This document shows positions 16,714-25,288 of a stretch of 64,000 nt of DNA, one piece after another. Within the stretch, counting starts at the first letter, position 1. Every line of letters starts with the position of its first letter. A model generated the notes under the pieces. The model was not told the origin of the DNA, did no database searches, and worked only from the letters and a program-made list of their open reading frames with translations. The stretch spans positions 57,625-121,624 of the forward strand of contig NZ_ADEG01000086.1 in the NCBI RefSeq assembly GCF_000177075.1. The letters are read 5' to 3'. The translations under genes and the position numbers were made by a program. The DNA comes from Hoylesella buccalis ATCC 35310 (GTDB lineage: Bacteria; Bacteroidota; Bacteroidia; Bacteroidales; Bacteroidaceae).

Positions 16714-17536
16714 TCACAGGAAGCTAACATGGCAATGGGCGTGTATCGCACTAATGCTATGTTGGTCAATGGGCATGGCGGCGCAAACAGGCGCCACACC
16801 GTTGGACAAAATAACCACCAATGCCAAGATGATTGGCTGGGGCTATGGGGACATGCTCGACACTTATCTATCTCCTGAACGCTATAAGGGTTGGCAAGTC
16901 AACTACCTATCGCATACCATGCACGAGCGTGAAGACCGTCGCATCAGCACTTTAAGCGTGCACCAAGGTAGTTTTGCACACGCTGACAATAGGGCAGGCA
17001 ACGCAAACGAAATGCAGGCGATGTACCATTTTGCATACGCCTGGCATTACAATTGGCACTTTATGAACCAACGTTTGAACGTCAAGACGGGCGGCATGCT
17101 CAACACACACCTCGGCATGTTGTACAATGCCCGCAACTCAAACAATCCCATGCAGGCGAAAGTGGGGCTGAACGTGGCTCCATCAGTCATGGCAAGCTAT
17201 CATTTCAGCATCAAGAATAGGCCGCTGACGGTGCGCTATGAGGCTGACGCACCACTGTTGGGCATGATGTTTTCGCCCAACTATGGCCAGTCATATTACG
17301 AGATTTTCTCAGAAGGAAATTACGATCATAACGTCGTTGTCACCCATCCAATCAACGCTCTCTCACTACGACAGATGCTCACACTCGACTTCTCATTATG
17401 CAAAACCACGTTCAGAATTGGTTATCTGGGCGACTATCAGCAAGCCCATGTGAACCATTTAAGGTATCACACCTATTCGCATGTGCTCGTATTGGGCCTC
17501 GTGAAGAAATTCACCTTAAACCATCTCCGCCCATGA
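16697..17536 (+). CDS. DUF3316 domain-containing secreted protein
   Basis: 279 residues from the ATG at 16697, inside the end of the topoisomerase gene. The N-terminal part (KTWDNHRKLTWQWACIALMLCWSMGMAA) is a long signal peptide cleaved near AAQ. After it, KMIGWGYGDMLDTYLSPERYKGWQVNYLSHT matches the conserved start of DUF3316. The rest alternates aromatic and polar residues, as in outer-membrane beta-barrels, and ends in VLGLVKKF. No function is known for the family. Overlaps on both sides (17 and 4 bases) suggest coupled translation with parC and the S41 peptidase. Confidence 0.75.
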   Translation: MKTWDNHRKLTWQWACIALMLCWSMGMAAQTGATPLDKITTNAKMIGWGYGDMLDTYLSPERYKGWQVNYLSHTMHEREDRRISTLSVHQGSFAHADNRAGNANEMQAMYHFAYAWHYNWHFMNQRLNVKTGGMLNTHLGMLYNARNSNNPMQAKVGLNVAPSVMASYHFSIKNRPLTVRYEADAPLLGMMFSPNYGQSYYEIFSEGNYDHNVVVTHPINALSLRQMLTLDFSLCKTTFRIGYLGDYQQAHVNHLRYHTYSHVLVLGLVKKFTLNHLRP

Positions 17537-18606
17537 AACAGTTGTTCTACCTATTGATAGCCTGTCTTTGCTTGACTGGCTGCGTCGATGAAGAGCCGTT
17601 ACCAGACACTCCTCGGGGCAACATGGAAGCCTTGTGGCGCATCATCGACGAGCATTACTGCTTTTTTGAATACAAAAACATTGATTGGCAAGAGGTGTAT
17701 CAGCGTTATTCTAAGCAGATGGAAGAACGCATGGGACCAGAGCAACAGTTTGAAGTGCTGTCGAACATGCTGGCCGAACTGAAGGATGGACACGTCAACC
17801 TTTACACCAGTTTTGACCATGGACGCTATTGGAAGTGGCACGAAAACTACCCATCCAACTTCAGTGATACCCTGCTGAACAAATATCTCGGCACCGATTA
17901 CCGCATCGCCACGGGCATGCGATACCGCATATTGGACGACAACATCGGCTATGTTTACCTGGCATCATTCAGCAACGGCATGGGTGCGGGCAATCTTGAC
18001 AACGTGTTGTACCACCTGGCACCGTGCAACGGTCTCATCATTGACATCCGCAACAATGGCGGGGGCATGCTGACATCGGCCGAACAGTTGGCCGCACGAT
18101 TTACCAATAAAGAGCTGCTGGTGGGCTACATGCAGCATAAAACGGGAAAAGGCCATCGGGATTTCTCCGAATTGCGAGAACAACGTCTCAAGCCAAGCAA
18201 AGGATTGAGATGGCAGAAGAAAGTGGTGGTGCTGACCAACCGACAGGTGTTCAGTGCGGCCAACGAGTTTGTAAAATACATGAAGGAGTGTCCAAACGTC
18301 ACGATTGTGGGCGACCGTACAGGCGGAGGAGCCGGACTACCATTCTCCAGTGAGCTGCCTAACGGCTGGGGCGTTCGTTTTTCAGCCTGCCCCATGTACG
18401 ACGTGAACAAACAGAGTACGGAGTTTGGCATCGATCCCGATTATCGCGTGGACATCTCCCATGAAGACTTTCTGCGAGGAAAAGACACCATCATCGAGTT
18501 CGCCCGCCGCATTCTCAGCACGCACGACAAGCAGACACCAATAACGAACCATGCCAAAGCCCACAAAGGGCAAATGGATCGTAACAATCTTACAACCGGA
18601 CATTGA
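17533..18606 (+). CDS. S41 family peptidase lipoprotein (C-terminal processing protease-like)
   Basis: 357 residues from the ATG at 17533, which overlaps the previous stop (ATGA). The signal peptide ends in lipobox LTGC, so it is an anchored lipoprotein. An N-terminal helical domain (MEALWRIIDEHYCFFEYKNIDW) matches the tricorn-type cap. The S41 catalytic core shows LIIDIRNNGGG and the nucleophile region VVVLTNRQVFSAANEFV, then VGDRTGGGAGLPFSSELPNGW. No PDZ domain is evident. The family cleaves peptides at C-termini in the periplasm or outside the cell; substrate unknown. A polar tail of ~30 residues follows the catalytic domain. Confidence 0.87.
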   Translation: MKQLFYLLIACLCLTGCVDEEPLPDTPRGNMEALWRIIDEHYCFFEYKNIDWQEVYQRYSKQMEERMGPEQQFEVLSNMLAELKDGHVNLYTSFDHGRYWKWHENYPSNFSDTLLNKYLGTDYRIATGMRYRILDDNIGYVYLASFSNGMGAGNLDNVLYHLAPCNGLIIDIRNNGGGMLTSAEQLAARFTNKELLVGYMQHKTGKGHRDFSELREQRLKPSKGLRWQKKVVVLTNRQVFSAANEFVKYMKECPNVTIVGDRTGGGAGLPFSSELPNGWGVRFSACPMYDVNKQSTEFGIDPDYRVDISHEDFLRGKDTIIEFARRILSTHDKQTPITNHAKAHKGQMDRNNLTTGH

Positions 18607-18608
18607 CA

Positions 18609-18896
18609 ATGAAACAAATAGTTAGTCGCATGAAACAATGGCTGCAAGGACTGTCTTTCCGCACGGGCGTGATTGTGCTGTGTATCTGCATCCCCTGTTA
18701 CATTCTCTCTTTCGCCCAGATGCTGCTTCCCATCAGCCAAGCCTCCAAAGGTGCGTTGTGGGTGGTATTCTTTGGATTGGCCAAAACCTTCCAATATGGT
18801 GGCCTTACGATTCTTGGAGTGGATGGCTACAAACGACTGAAGAACAAATTCGGTCATCACAATGAGAACAAAAAGCCACGAACACCACAAGAATAA
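18609..18896 (+). CDS. Small conserved membrane protein
   Basis: 95-97 residues (ATG at 18603 or 18609; the latter gives MKQIVSRMKQW). Two hydrophobic segments (TGVIVLCICIPCYILSFAQML and GALWVVFFGLAKTFQYGGLTIL) are followed by GVDGYKRLKNKF and a charged tail. It likely spans the inner membrane as a hairpin. I recognise no named family with certainty. It starts at the end of the S41 gene and is probably the last gene of that operon. Confidence 0.65.
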   Translation: MKQIVSRMKQWLQGLSFRTGVIVLCICIPCYILSFAQMLLPISQASKGALWVVFFGLAKTFQYGGLTILGVDGYKRLKNKFGHHNENKKPRTPQE

Positions 18897-18971
18897 GACC
18901 TGCACATGAAGGATATTTCGTTGGAAAGCAAAAAAACAGCTCAAAACAAATAATAATAGAATATTATTCAT

Positions 18972-18979
18972 TACCTTTG
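18972..18979 (+). promoter_or_regulatory. -7 box of tRNA-Leu
   Basis: TACCTTTG, 11 bases before the mature tRNA 5' end. It fits TAnnTTTG. Confidence 0.6.
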
Positions 18980-18990
18980 CAACCGCCTGA

Positions 18991-19072
18991 GCGCCCGTGG
19001 CGAAATTGGTAGACGCGCTAGACTTAGGATCTAGTGTTTTGCGACGTGTAGGTTCGAGTCCTATCGGGCGCA
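18991..19072 (+). tRNA. tRNA-Leu (anticodon UAG)
   Basis: The acceptor stem GCGCCCG pairs with CGGGCGC. The anticodon stem CTAGA/TCTAG holds loop CTTAGGA with anticodon TAG (19025-19027). There is a long variable arm, as expected for leucine, and a GGTTCGAGTCC T-arm. The discriminator is A and the CCA end is not fully encoded (CACCG follows). Confidence 0.95.
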
Positions 19073-19079
19073 CCGAAGA

Positions 19080-19116
19080 AATCCTAACCGCTTGAATGTA
19101 TGCGGTTGGGATTTTT
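19080..19116 (+). terminator. Terminator of tRNA-Leu
   Basis: The stem AATCCTAACCGC (19080-19091) pairs with GCGGTTGGGATT (19102-19113) and is followed by a T5 run, 8 bases after the tRNA. Confidence 0.8.
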
Positions 19117-19245
19117 CATTCATGCCTTCGGCGTCATGCTGTGAGGGAAGCCGCAGCAACTTCTCTGCATTGCCCTGGTGTTCATGAAAAGCAAAATAGA
19201 AAGTTACAAAATAAAGTTTTTACGATTTTCAAATTAAAACACAAC

Positions 19246-20151
19246 ATGAAAGGATTATCAAGAATTTGCCCAACACTGATGTTGGCATTGTTTACATGTG
19301 TCGCATTTGCGCAGACACACGTTGGTATGACCGTCAAATTTCCCGCAGACATCGACGATCACCTCTATTGTTACCACGACTATCCTTATACAGGTAAGCC
19401 ACTTCAGGGGGCCGTCAAGTCGATAACTATTGAGAGCGAAGATCAAAAAGCGGTGTACTCGTTTGACAAGGCCGGACGATTGACAGGGCTGTCCGATTAT
19501 TCCAGTGGTAAAGAAATGATATATAAGCACTACAAATATGACAAGCAGGGACGCCCTGTCAAAAAGGAATACATGGACAATGGCTACAAATCTTCAGCCA
19601 TTCTCATACCCGACGAGTTCGGCAATCCACTGGAAAGAAAATACAAGGAAGGCGGATACAAGGAAACAACGATATTTTCTTATGATTTTGCCAAGCGTCA
19701 GGTGACGGCCAAGCCGACTGAAGGCAATAATGCACAAGGATGGACTTATTACTTTGACGAGAAGGGCAGGGTTACCCGCAGGGAGAAACCTGGGAAGAAT
19801 TTGAGCAAGTCCGTTACCACCTATGCATACAATGATCAGGATCAGCTCGTGAAACAGACAGACCATTTCGTCAAGGATGGCTATTACAGCTATGAGGAAG
19901 AGACAACCGTCCAGACCATCAGCTACGACGAGCGAGGATTTATCAGCAGAAAGGACAAGGCGACCTCATGGAGTGCCCAAGACAAAGAAAAGGATGGGAA
20001 GCTAAAGTCAGAGGTTCGTAAGGGTGACAAAAAGAGCTTCGTGCTGTATTCTGATTATGAGCTTGACGGGCATGGTAATGCAGTGAAGAACACCGTCAAC
20101 CACAATGGAAAGAATCCCGAAACGGTTGTCAGGAGCATCATATATTATTGA
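19246..20151 (+). CDS. Secreted YD-repeat-like protein
   Basis: 301 residues from the ATG at 19246, which opens a typical signal peptide (MKGLSRICPTLMLALFTCVAFAQ). The open frame upstream crosses the tRNA terminator and is not used. The mature part has repeated strands of the form YSFDKAGRLTGLSDY, YKYDKQGRPVKKEY, YYFDEKGRVTRREK, YAYNDQDQLVKQT and ISYDERGFISRKD. These are RHS/YD-like or MORN-like hairpins of about 20-40 residues. Probably a secreted or surface beta-structured protein of unknown role. It is not full-length RHS and has no toxin tip. Confidence 0.7.
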   Translation: MKGLSRICPTLMLALFTCVAFAQTHVGMTVKFPADIDDHLYCYHDYPYTGKPLQGAVKSITIESEDQKAVYSFDKAGRLTGLSDYSSGKEMIYKHYKYDKQGRPVKKEYMDNGYKSSAILIPDEFGNPLERKYKEGGYKETTIFSYDFAKRQVTAKPTEGNNAQGWTYYFDEKGRVTRREKPGKNLSKSVTTYAYNDQDQLVKQTDHFVKDGYYSYEEETTVQTISYDERGFISRKDKATSWSAQDKEKDGKLKSEVRKGDKKSFVLYSDYELDGHGNAVKNTVNHNGKNPETVVRSIIYY

Positions 20152-20238
20152 TAACGCCGCCTTTCATGGCGTTTGGATGACAACTATATGTCAACGGAAG
20201 CTCCTCCCACTCGTCTTCCACACATATACAATCGCAGA

Positions 20239-20272
20239 AGCCCGCAAGTCTGTTAATTCTTACTTGCGGGCT
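20239..20272. terminator. Hairpin overlapping the cvfB remnant stop
   Basis: AGCCCGCAAGT (20239-20249) and its complement (20262-20272) form an 11-bp stem. It includes the last codons and stop of the remnant on the minus strand. T-rich sequence follows on both sides, so it may terminate both strands. Confidence 0.6.
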
Positions 20273-20478
20273 TTCTGTAGATAGATGCCATCTGACTCAA
20301 TTGATATGAGGTGGCGTTTATACAAGTCGCCAATGGCCTTCTTGTAGTTTTTCTTGCTCACTTCGAAGCGACGCTTTATCTCTTCGGCGTCACTCTTGTC
20401 ACCCAAATCGCAATAGCCGCCATGTTTTTGCAGATATTGCAACTGGGTTTTACGACTGACCCGTATTGATGACGCCAA
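20260..20478 (-). pseudogene. C-terminal remnant of CvfB/YitL-like S1 RNA-binding protein
   Basis: The 72 codons encode LQYLQKHGGYCDLGDKSDAEEIKRRF... then KKAIGDLYKRHLI and DGIYL, the C-terminal winged-helix domain of CvfB-type proteins, normally about 280 residues with several S1 domains. No S1 domains lie upstream; the homology stops at about 20470 and an intrinsic terminator follows immediately. It is therefore a truncated remnant, possibly produced by deletion near the fold-back element at 20562. A complete copy may exist elsewhere in the genome. Expression as a 70-residue protein cannot be excluded. Confidence 0.65.
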
Positions 20479-20480
20479 GA

Positions 20481-20545
20481 AAAACCTGATGAAACCAAAG
20501 GTTCTGTCTTAACATAAGATAGGAGAATTGGTTTCATCGGGTTTT
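20481..20545. terminator. Terminator downstream of C69 dipeptidase
   Basis: AAAACCTGATGAAACCAA (20481-20498) pairs with its near-complement at 20528-20545 (one mismatch). T-runs follow on both strands. On the minus strand it would end the dipeptidase transcript. Confidence 0.65.
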
Positions 20546-20561
20546 AGTTATGGTTCAAGGA

Positions 20562-20747
20562 CGGTTCTATAAATTAGCTTTGACAGATTGTGAGACTATT
20601 TTTGAGGTCAATTTGTTTGTGAGTGAAGGAGTATAGCGAGCTATACGACTGAACGAACAAGCAAATTGAACCCAAAAAGAGTCCACAAGATGACAAAACG
20701 TAAAAAGACTGACATAAAAAACTTTACGGTGGTAATTTATAGAACCG
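20562..20747. mobile_element. Non-autonomous fold-back (MITE-like) element
   Basis: Perfect 15-bp terminal inverted repeats CGGTTCTATAAATTA (20562-20576) and its complement (20733-20747) enclose 186 bp. The interior also folds back: a TTTTTG...CAATTTG arm near 20597 pairs with CAAATTG...CAAAAA near 20665, around a central palindrome GTATAGCGAGCTATAC. It encodes nothing. The form fits a miniature inverted-repeat element mobilised in trans, or a structured RNA. No clear target duplication was seen. Confidence 0.6.
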
Positions 20748-20772
20748 CCCTCCAATAAGCCCTGCGGTTCAA

Positions 20773-22212
20773 TTAAGCACCGTGGAACAGATATTCGGCT
20801 TGAATGTCTTTGGTGAGCTCTGTGAACAACCGCTCTTGCAGTTTGTCGGCTACACATAGTGCACGAGTCAACACCTTGTCAGAAAATTCTTGCAGCATGT
20901 CTTTCGCACGTAACGGCTGTGTTTTGTATATACGCAAATACTCTTCTTCCATTTCACGTTGCCGTTGGTCGGTTTCCTCCTCAAATTTGCGATACGTCTC
21001 TTTAATCATGGGCGCATATTTGTTGTAGTTCACCATACCCAGCGTCATCACCTTACGGAATTTCCAATAAGCAGAATCGGCACTCGACTGGTCGGTTCCC
21101 TGCGTATATTCAACTGGATATGAGCTGATGCCCTGATACAGCGGCAAGAACAAACCTAAGTCGGCCATGCCCATGGCAACGTAAGCAACACAGCCAATGG
21201 CCTGAGGCAGTTCGGGACGCACCTGAAGGATGTGGGTCTGTGTGGTTCTGAAGATAGATACCGGGCGATAAGGTTCTTTTGGATTGCTATGTAGATAGGG
21301 ATCGTGTTCGGTATTGTCGTAGTGGAAACGGAATGCTGTACGTAAATCGGCGATGCTGATAGGCTTGTCGGCTTTGGCGTAAACAGGGAATGTATTTTTG
21401 GTTACGTCATTCTTAATCGCTGGTGAAAAAATCTGCTGCAGACCCCATACGCGCGGATAGTTATAGGTAGTGTCGAGTTTGACATCGCGTGCATACGATA
21501 CATGGAAATCAAATTCTCCCTTCTTTGGGTCGTGTAATCCATGTTTCTCGGCAAATTCAATCAAGTCGGCAGATGCCAAATAGTTTTCTTTGTCGTTAGG
21601 ATCGTACTGGCGGAAACGGCTCTGGTTGCCCGTGACGAAATATTGCTCTTTCGGCATTCTGCAAGCCAACCAACGATGTCCGCAGGCCGTTTCCAAGTAC
21701 CATATTTCTTGTGCGTCTACGAATCCGATGCCGAAACCTTCTGCAATACCATGTTTCTCGATGAGCATGCCCAAGCGCTCTACGCCTTCGCGTGCAGTGT
21801 GAATGTAGGGCAGTACGACGTTGAACACGGCATTTTCGGCCAAACCCGTTTCTACCAAGGGGTCATACTTTAACACCTCATCGCTGCTGAAAATGCTTTC
21901 AGTTGCACTCATGCCCACGCCGGCGGTGTTGAATCCTGCGCTTCCCCAGTGGCGTGGTAGGTTGAAGGGTGCCAATGCACTGTAACCCAATGCTTCTTTG
22001 GGCAGTTCACAGCGGAACGGACTGTCCAAGGCGATAAATTCTTTCGGTCCCTCTTTTGTGTCTTCGTACAGTTCGTAGTTTTTGGCTTCCATGGCATCCC
22101 AGTCTTCCGAACGGGCTACGATCATGGAACCGTCGGCTGTCATCTCTTTTCCTACTATAATGGTAGTACACTCTGATGGTAATTCACTTACTTGGTTTTT
22201 CTTTTTTTTCAT
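20773..22212 (-). CDS. C69 (U34) family dipeptidase
   Basis: 479 residues. The nucleophile block is SECTTIIVGKEMTADGSMIVARSED, with Cys15 as the expected catalytic residue of this N-terminal-nucleophile family. Further family blocks are GVGMSATESIF and IWYLETACGHRW. The ordinary family arrangement cleaves a short leader so that the cysteine becomes N-terminal. Here only 14 lysine-rich residues precede it and there is no signal peptide, so it may act in the cytoplasm. It hydrolyses dipeptides. A -7 box lies upstream at 22277. Confidence 0.88.
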   Translation of the reverse strand: MKKKKNQVSELPSECTTIIVGKEMTADGSMIVARSEDWDAMEAKNYELYEDTKEGPKEFIALDSPFRCELPKEALGYSALAPFNLPRHWGSAGFNTAGVGMSATESIFSSDEVLKYDPLVETGLAENAVFNVVLPYIHTAREGVERLGMLIEKHGIAEGFGIGFVDAQEIWYLETACGHRWLACRMPKEQYFVTGNQSRFRQYDPNDKENYLASADLIEFAEKHGLHDPKKGEFDFHVSYARDVKLDTTYNYPRVWGLQQIFSPAIKNDVTKNTFPVYAKADKPISIADLRTAFRFHYDNTEHDPYLHSNPKEPYRPVSIFRTTQTHILQVRPELPQAIGCVAYVAMGMADLGLFLPLYQGISSYPVEYTQGTDQSSADSAYWKFRKVMTLGMVNYNKYAPMIKETYRKFEEETDQRQREMEEEYLRIYKTQPLRAKDMLQEFSDKVLTRALCVADKLQERLFTELTKDIQAEYLFHGA

Positions 22213-22276
22213 AGGTTGTTGTGTGTGATAGGATGTTTAAAATATAATGTTGTGCGGTATTAGACTCCGCCATTTG

Positions 22277-22284
22277 CAAATTTA
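22277..22284 (-). promoter_or_regulatory. -7 box of C69 dipeptidase
   Basis: TAAATTTG on the minus strand fits TAnnTTTG, 65 bases upstream of the start. Confidence 0.45.
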
Positions 22285-22299
22285 ATGAATATTTTTTGG

Positions 22300-22838
22300 A
22301 TGATGTATCAATAGGGTTGTAAATTTTTCCAGAATCACACGGCGCTTTCATTTAAGAATGTTGGTTTGCGTTTGTATCCTATCAAACGGACCGTTCTTCG
22401 GTAAAATGGCTTCTGCTGCAGCGACTTTTTAACACAAATGCGAGGCGTTTTTTCAACTAACTTGCTCATGCACTGAAAATATGCGAGAAATAGAGATGCT
22501 TTGTTATTTTGCTGATTGTTAGATGATTATGCGATTTGAAAACTTAAAACACCATGAAAAGGTGAAGTGGTTTGAATGTGAGATACCTTCTTTTAGTACA
22601 AAAAGGCCTGCTATATGATGCAAATTGGGACATAAAAGCATGCACATTAAGCGCCAAGAGCATACCTATTGTAAGGAAAAAGCATGCATATTGCCGATTT
22701 GTTCTTTGTGAATGTGGTAAAAGATGGTGATTTCATGGCTTTGAACACCTAAATTATCTCCGTATTTTATCTATTTCGCAATTTTGTTTTGTCAAAGAAA
22801 ATGAATTGAATTAACAAACGAAAGGTATTTTAACACAT
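22300..22838. other. Gene-free stretch with dispersed repeat sequence
   Basis: No credible coding sequence. It contains the second AAAAGCATGC-type block (22630-22690), partly matching 9190-9260. The part around 22430-22530 (GCGAGGCGTTTTTTCAAC, then TTGTTATTTTGCTGATTG) resembles intergenic sequence I associate with Prevotella genomes, from memory only. Confidence 0.35.
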
Positions 22839-23480
22839 ACGGCTAGCGATGGCTACATCTATAACATCATCCACAATGACACAACTGGGGAACTTGCCAA
22901 GCACACAAGGCATAAGATGAAATACAGGCATCGTCCGAAGGGCAGACATCTTCCAATCAAGGACAGGGTGAGTATCCATGAAAGAAGTAAGGAAGTTGAC
23001 GGGAAGAGATTCGGGGATTTTGAGATGGACTTGATCGTAGACCCTGATCAGCACGCCATACTCACGCTGGTGGAGAAATCTACCAGTATGCTGCTTATGC
23101 AGAAACTGCCATTTGGAAAGCAGTCAAAGCTTCTGGCAAAGGTAGTTAGGAAACTGCTACTGCCATACAAGGACAGTCTGAAGACCATTACAACTGACAA
23201 CGGACCTGAATTTGCGGCACATAAGGACATTACCAAGTACTTAGGCGTACCTGTGTACTTAGCCGATCCATATTGCTCATGGCAAAAGGGAGCTATTGAA
23301 AATACAAATAAACTTATCAGACAATATATACCGAAAAAGGAGTCGTTTGAACGTTATACGGACAAGAGAATTATGTCGATACAAAAGAAATTGAACGAAA
23401 GACCGAGAGAAAAATTAAACTTTTCTACACCAAATGAGAGTTCTTCAAACACGTTTTATAATTTTGCACTTGCTGGTTGA
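22839..23480 (+). pseudogene. IS30 family transposase, 5'-truncated
   Basis: The frame is open from about 22839 and contains an ATG at 22917. It reads ASDGYIYNIIHND, RHRPKGRHLPIKDRVSI, then the DDE catalytic core: GDFEMDLIVD (first Asp), TTDNGPEFAAH (second Asp) and QKGAIENTNKLIRQYIPK (Glu). It ends with the usual LNERPRE and TPNE blocks. The N-terminal DNA-binding half of the family (~330 residues in full) is missing and no left terminal repeat is seen, so it is a dead remnant. Its 3' end abuts a fragment of another reading frame at 23481. Confidence 0.8.
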
Positions 23481-23547
23481 CTCTACAGATGCCATTCATC
23501 CCAAAATAAAGTTTGAAATTCACATATTGGAGGATTATATAAAATAA
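23481..23547 (+). pseudogene. Residual C-terminal tail of an interrupted gene, possibly a toxin
   Basis: Immediately after the transposase stop, one frame reads STDAIHPKIKFEIHILEDYIK-stop, 8 bases before the next ATG. This looks like the last ~20 codons of a protein cut by the IS30 element. Its position directly upstream of an immunity-like gene suggests a polymorphic toxin. The fragment is too short to name a family. Confidence 0.35.
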
Positions 23548-23554
23548 TGGTAGT

Positions 23555-24013
23555 ATGTTTACTATAGGGAAATTGACATATTTGAATATAGATAAAAAGA
23601 GTTTTAGTTTTGTGACAGATACTAAAGGCTCTATAGATTATCAAAAATGGGTAAAATACATTGATAAAAATCAGGGACTATTTGTATGGTATGAAGATAC
23701 AGAAGATGGAAAAAATATCTTAAAAAACATTAAAGATGTTCCAGAGGAATTTCAAAAGCATGCTCTTGCTTTGTTGAATAAGGTGCGGTGTTTTGCTAAA
23801 TTTAATAGCAAAAAGAATTATTATGATATAAGTGTAGGATGTTCCGAAGAAAGCCAAAGAGTAACTATCACCTTTGAGCGAAGACCTCAAATAGAGGAGA
23901 TTAGACTATTTTTAAACATGGCAAAATATTTAGATGCTATGCTCCTATACAGGGGAGAAAAAAAGATAGATGAAAAGATTATCGAGGAGTTGGAATACAA
24001 CAGCAAAAAATGA
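23555..24013 (+). CDS. Hypothetical protein, possible immunity protein
   Basis: 152 residues, no signal peptide, AT-rich relative to the housekeeping genes nearby. It contains DYQKWVKYIDKNQGLFVWYEDTEDGKNILKNI. This block is repeated with about half identity in the next gene, so the two are paralogues. Mixed helices and strands; no motif I recognise. Position right after an interrupted toxin-like tail, and duplication with drift, are typical of immunity genes of polymorphic toxins. Function is inference only. The stop overlaps the next ATG (ATGA). Confidence 0.6.
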   Translation: MFTIGKLTYLNIDKKSFSFVTDTKGSIDYQKWVKYIDKNQGLFVWYEDTEDGKNILKNIKDVPEEFQKHALALLNKVRCFAKFNSKKNYYDISVGCSEESQRVTITFERRPQIEEIRLFLNMAKYLDAMLLYRGEKKIDEKIIEELEYNSKK

Positions 24014-24231
24014 CAGCAATGAGAAATTTGTATATTACAATAAATAAGTTTAGTACTCTTAATCGTTCAAGATTACAAGCATTAGACTACAATAAATGGG
24101 TGAAGTATATAGAAAGTAACTCATCATATTTCATATGGTATTCAGATACAGAATCTGGCAGAAGACTCGCTGAGTCTATCACGAATTATCCCAAAACCCT
24201 GAATACCGATTATTCAGAAACATCATATTAA
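24010..24231 (+). CDS. Truncated paralogue of the preceding immunity-like protein
   Basis: 73 residues. DYNKWVKYIESNSSYFIWYSDTESGRRLAESI aligns with the middle of the 23555 product. The remainder of the family (about 80 C-terminal residues) is missing and the last ~12 residues are unrelated, so it is probably a broken duplicate. ATG at 24010 overlaps the previous stop; another ATG is at 24019. Confidence 0.5.
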   Translation: MTAMRNLYITINKFSTLNRSRLQALDYNKWVKYIESNSSYFIWYSDTESGRRLAESITNYPKTLNTDYSETSY

Positions 24232-24250
24232 CAACAAAATAGTTTCAAGT

Positions 24251-25288
24251 ATGAGATATATTGAGTCACAAAAAATAGAAAATGTCAAAAGCTTCTGTCC
24301 CAGTAATGGGGACTATGCCTATACCAAAGAGCAGAAAGGTTATTTGTATATCGATGGCGTGCTTTTAGAAAAAGATGATGCACCTTTAGAGCTTTCTCTT
24401 AGAGGTAAGTATATGTATGTATGGTATAGTCATTTGGGGAGTCTTGAACTATACGAGGGGCACACACTTTTGAACAGTATAGAACGTAATGTTATTCTGC
24501 TAAATGAGCAAACTCAATATATAGGTAAGACCTATGAGGAATTTAATCCTTTTCGACAGGGTTATAACTTCGCATCTCCAATTGATGGACAACTGATATT
24601 GCCTGAGTTTATTCCGTACATGCTGTATGTGGAAGATGATATAATTATCGCCTATGATAATTTTAGCGGAGAGTTCAAGCGAATAAATACTCAAATCGAA
24701 ACTCTCTGGCAATTTCCTCTTTCTTTATTGGGAGGGACGGAATATGAACCTGACGGAACCGACAAAATAGACAAGATATTGGGAGTTATTCACGGGAACA
24801 TCTGGTTTTATACAGATTTTTATAGATTGGTAGCTTTGGACTTGGAAACGGGAAACAAAGTATATTCATTTGATTGCTTTGGTGTCTATTTAGACAAAAG
24901 AACAAACAACATATTTGCAATTTCATCAAATGTGATTACGATAATCGACACGGAAAAGTTAGCAGTTATAGAACGGTATGATTTCCTTGAAACTGATCCC
25001 ACGGGTATAGGAACATACCGAAGAGTATTCAGTCCGATGCTTCAAGGAGACTATTTTACCTTTTTGGGTGAGAAAGAGGAGGACTTCGGTAGCAACATGC
25101 GTCGGATCGGCATTTTCGATTATAAAGCTCGCAAGCTGGTTTGGGAATATGAACTCATCAGCATAGATGAATACGAACAAACACGTAACCACTTAGTGCC
25201 TTCCAAGCCTTTGTATATGATAGGCAATAAATTATACATAAAGGACTTTAAAAATACTTTACACATCTTTGAACGAGAAGATATTTGA
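24251..25288 (+). CDS. Hypothetical protein with beta-propeller-like repeats
   Basis: 345 residues, no signal peptide. Recurrent short strands of the type KGYLYIDGVLL, KYMYVWYSHLGSLELY, NIWFYTDFYRLVALDLETGNKVYSF and NVITIIDTEKLAVIERY resemble PQQ/WD-like propeller blades. No catalytic motif seen. AT-rich like the two genes before it, and its stop overlaps the start of the PKD lipoprotein gene. It probably belongs to the same accessory unit. I do not recognise the family. Confidence 0.55.
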   Translation: MRYIESQKIENVKSFCPSNGDYAYTKEQKGYLYIDGVLLEKDDAPLELSLRGKYMYVWYSHLGSLELYEGHTLLNSIERNVILLNEQTQYIGKTYEEFNPFRQGYNFASPIDGQLILPEFIPYMLYVEDDIIIAYDNFSGEFKRINTQIETLWQFPLSLLGGTEYEPDGTDKIDKILGVIHGNIWFYTDFYRLVALDLETGNKVYSFDCFGVYLDKRTNNIFAISSNVITIIDTEKLAVIERYDFLETDPTGIGTYRRVFSPMLQGDYFTFLGEKEEDFGSNMRRIGIFDYKARKLVWEYELISIDEYEQTRNHLVPSKPLYMIGNKLYIKDFKNTLHIFEREDI

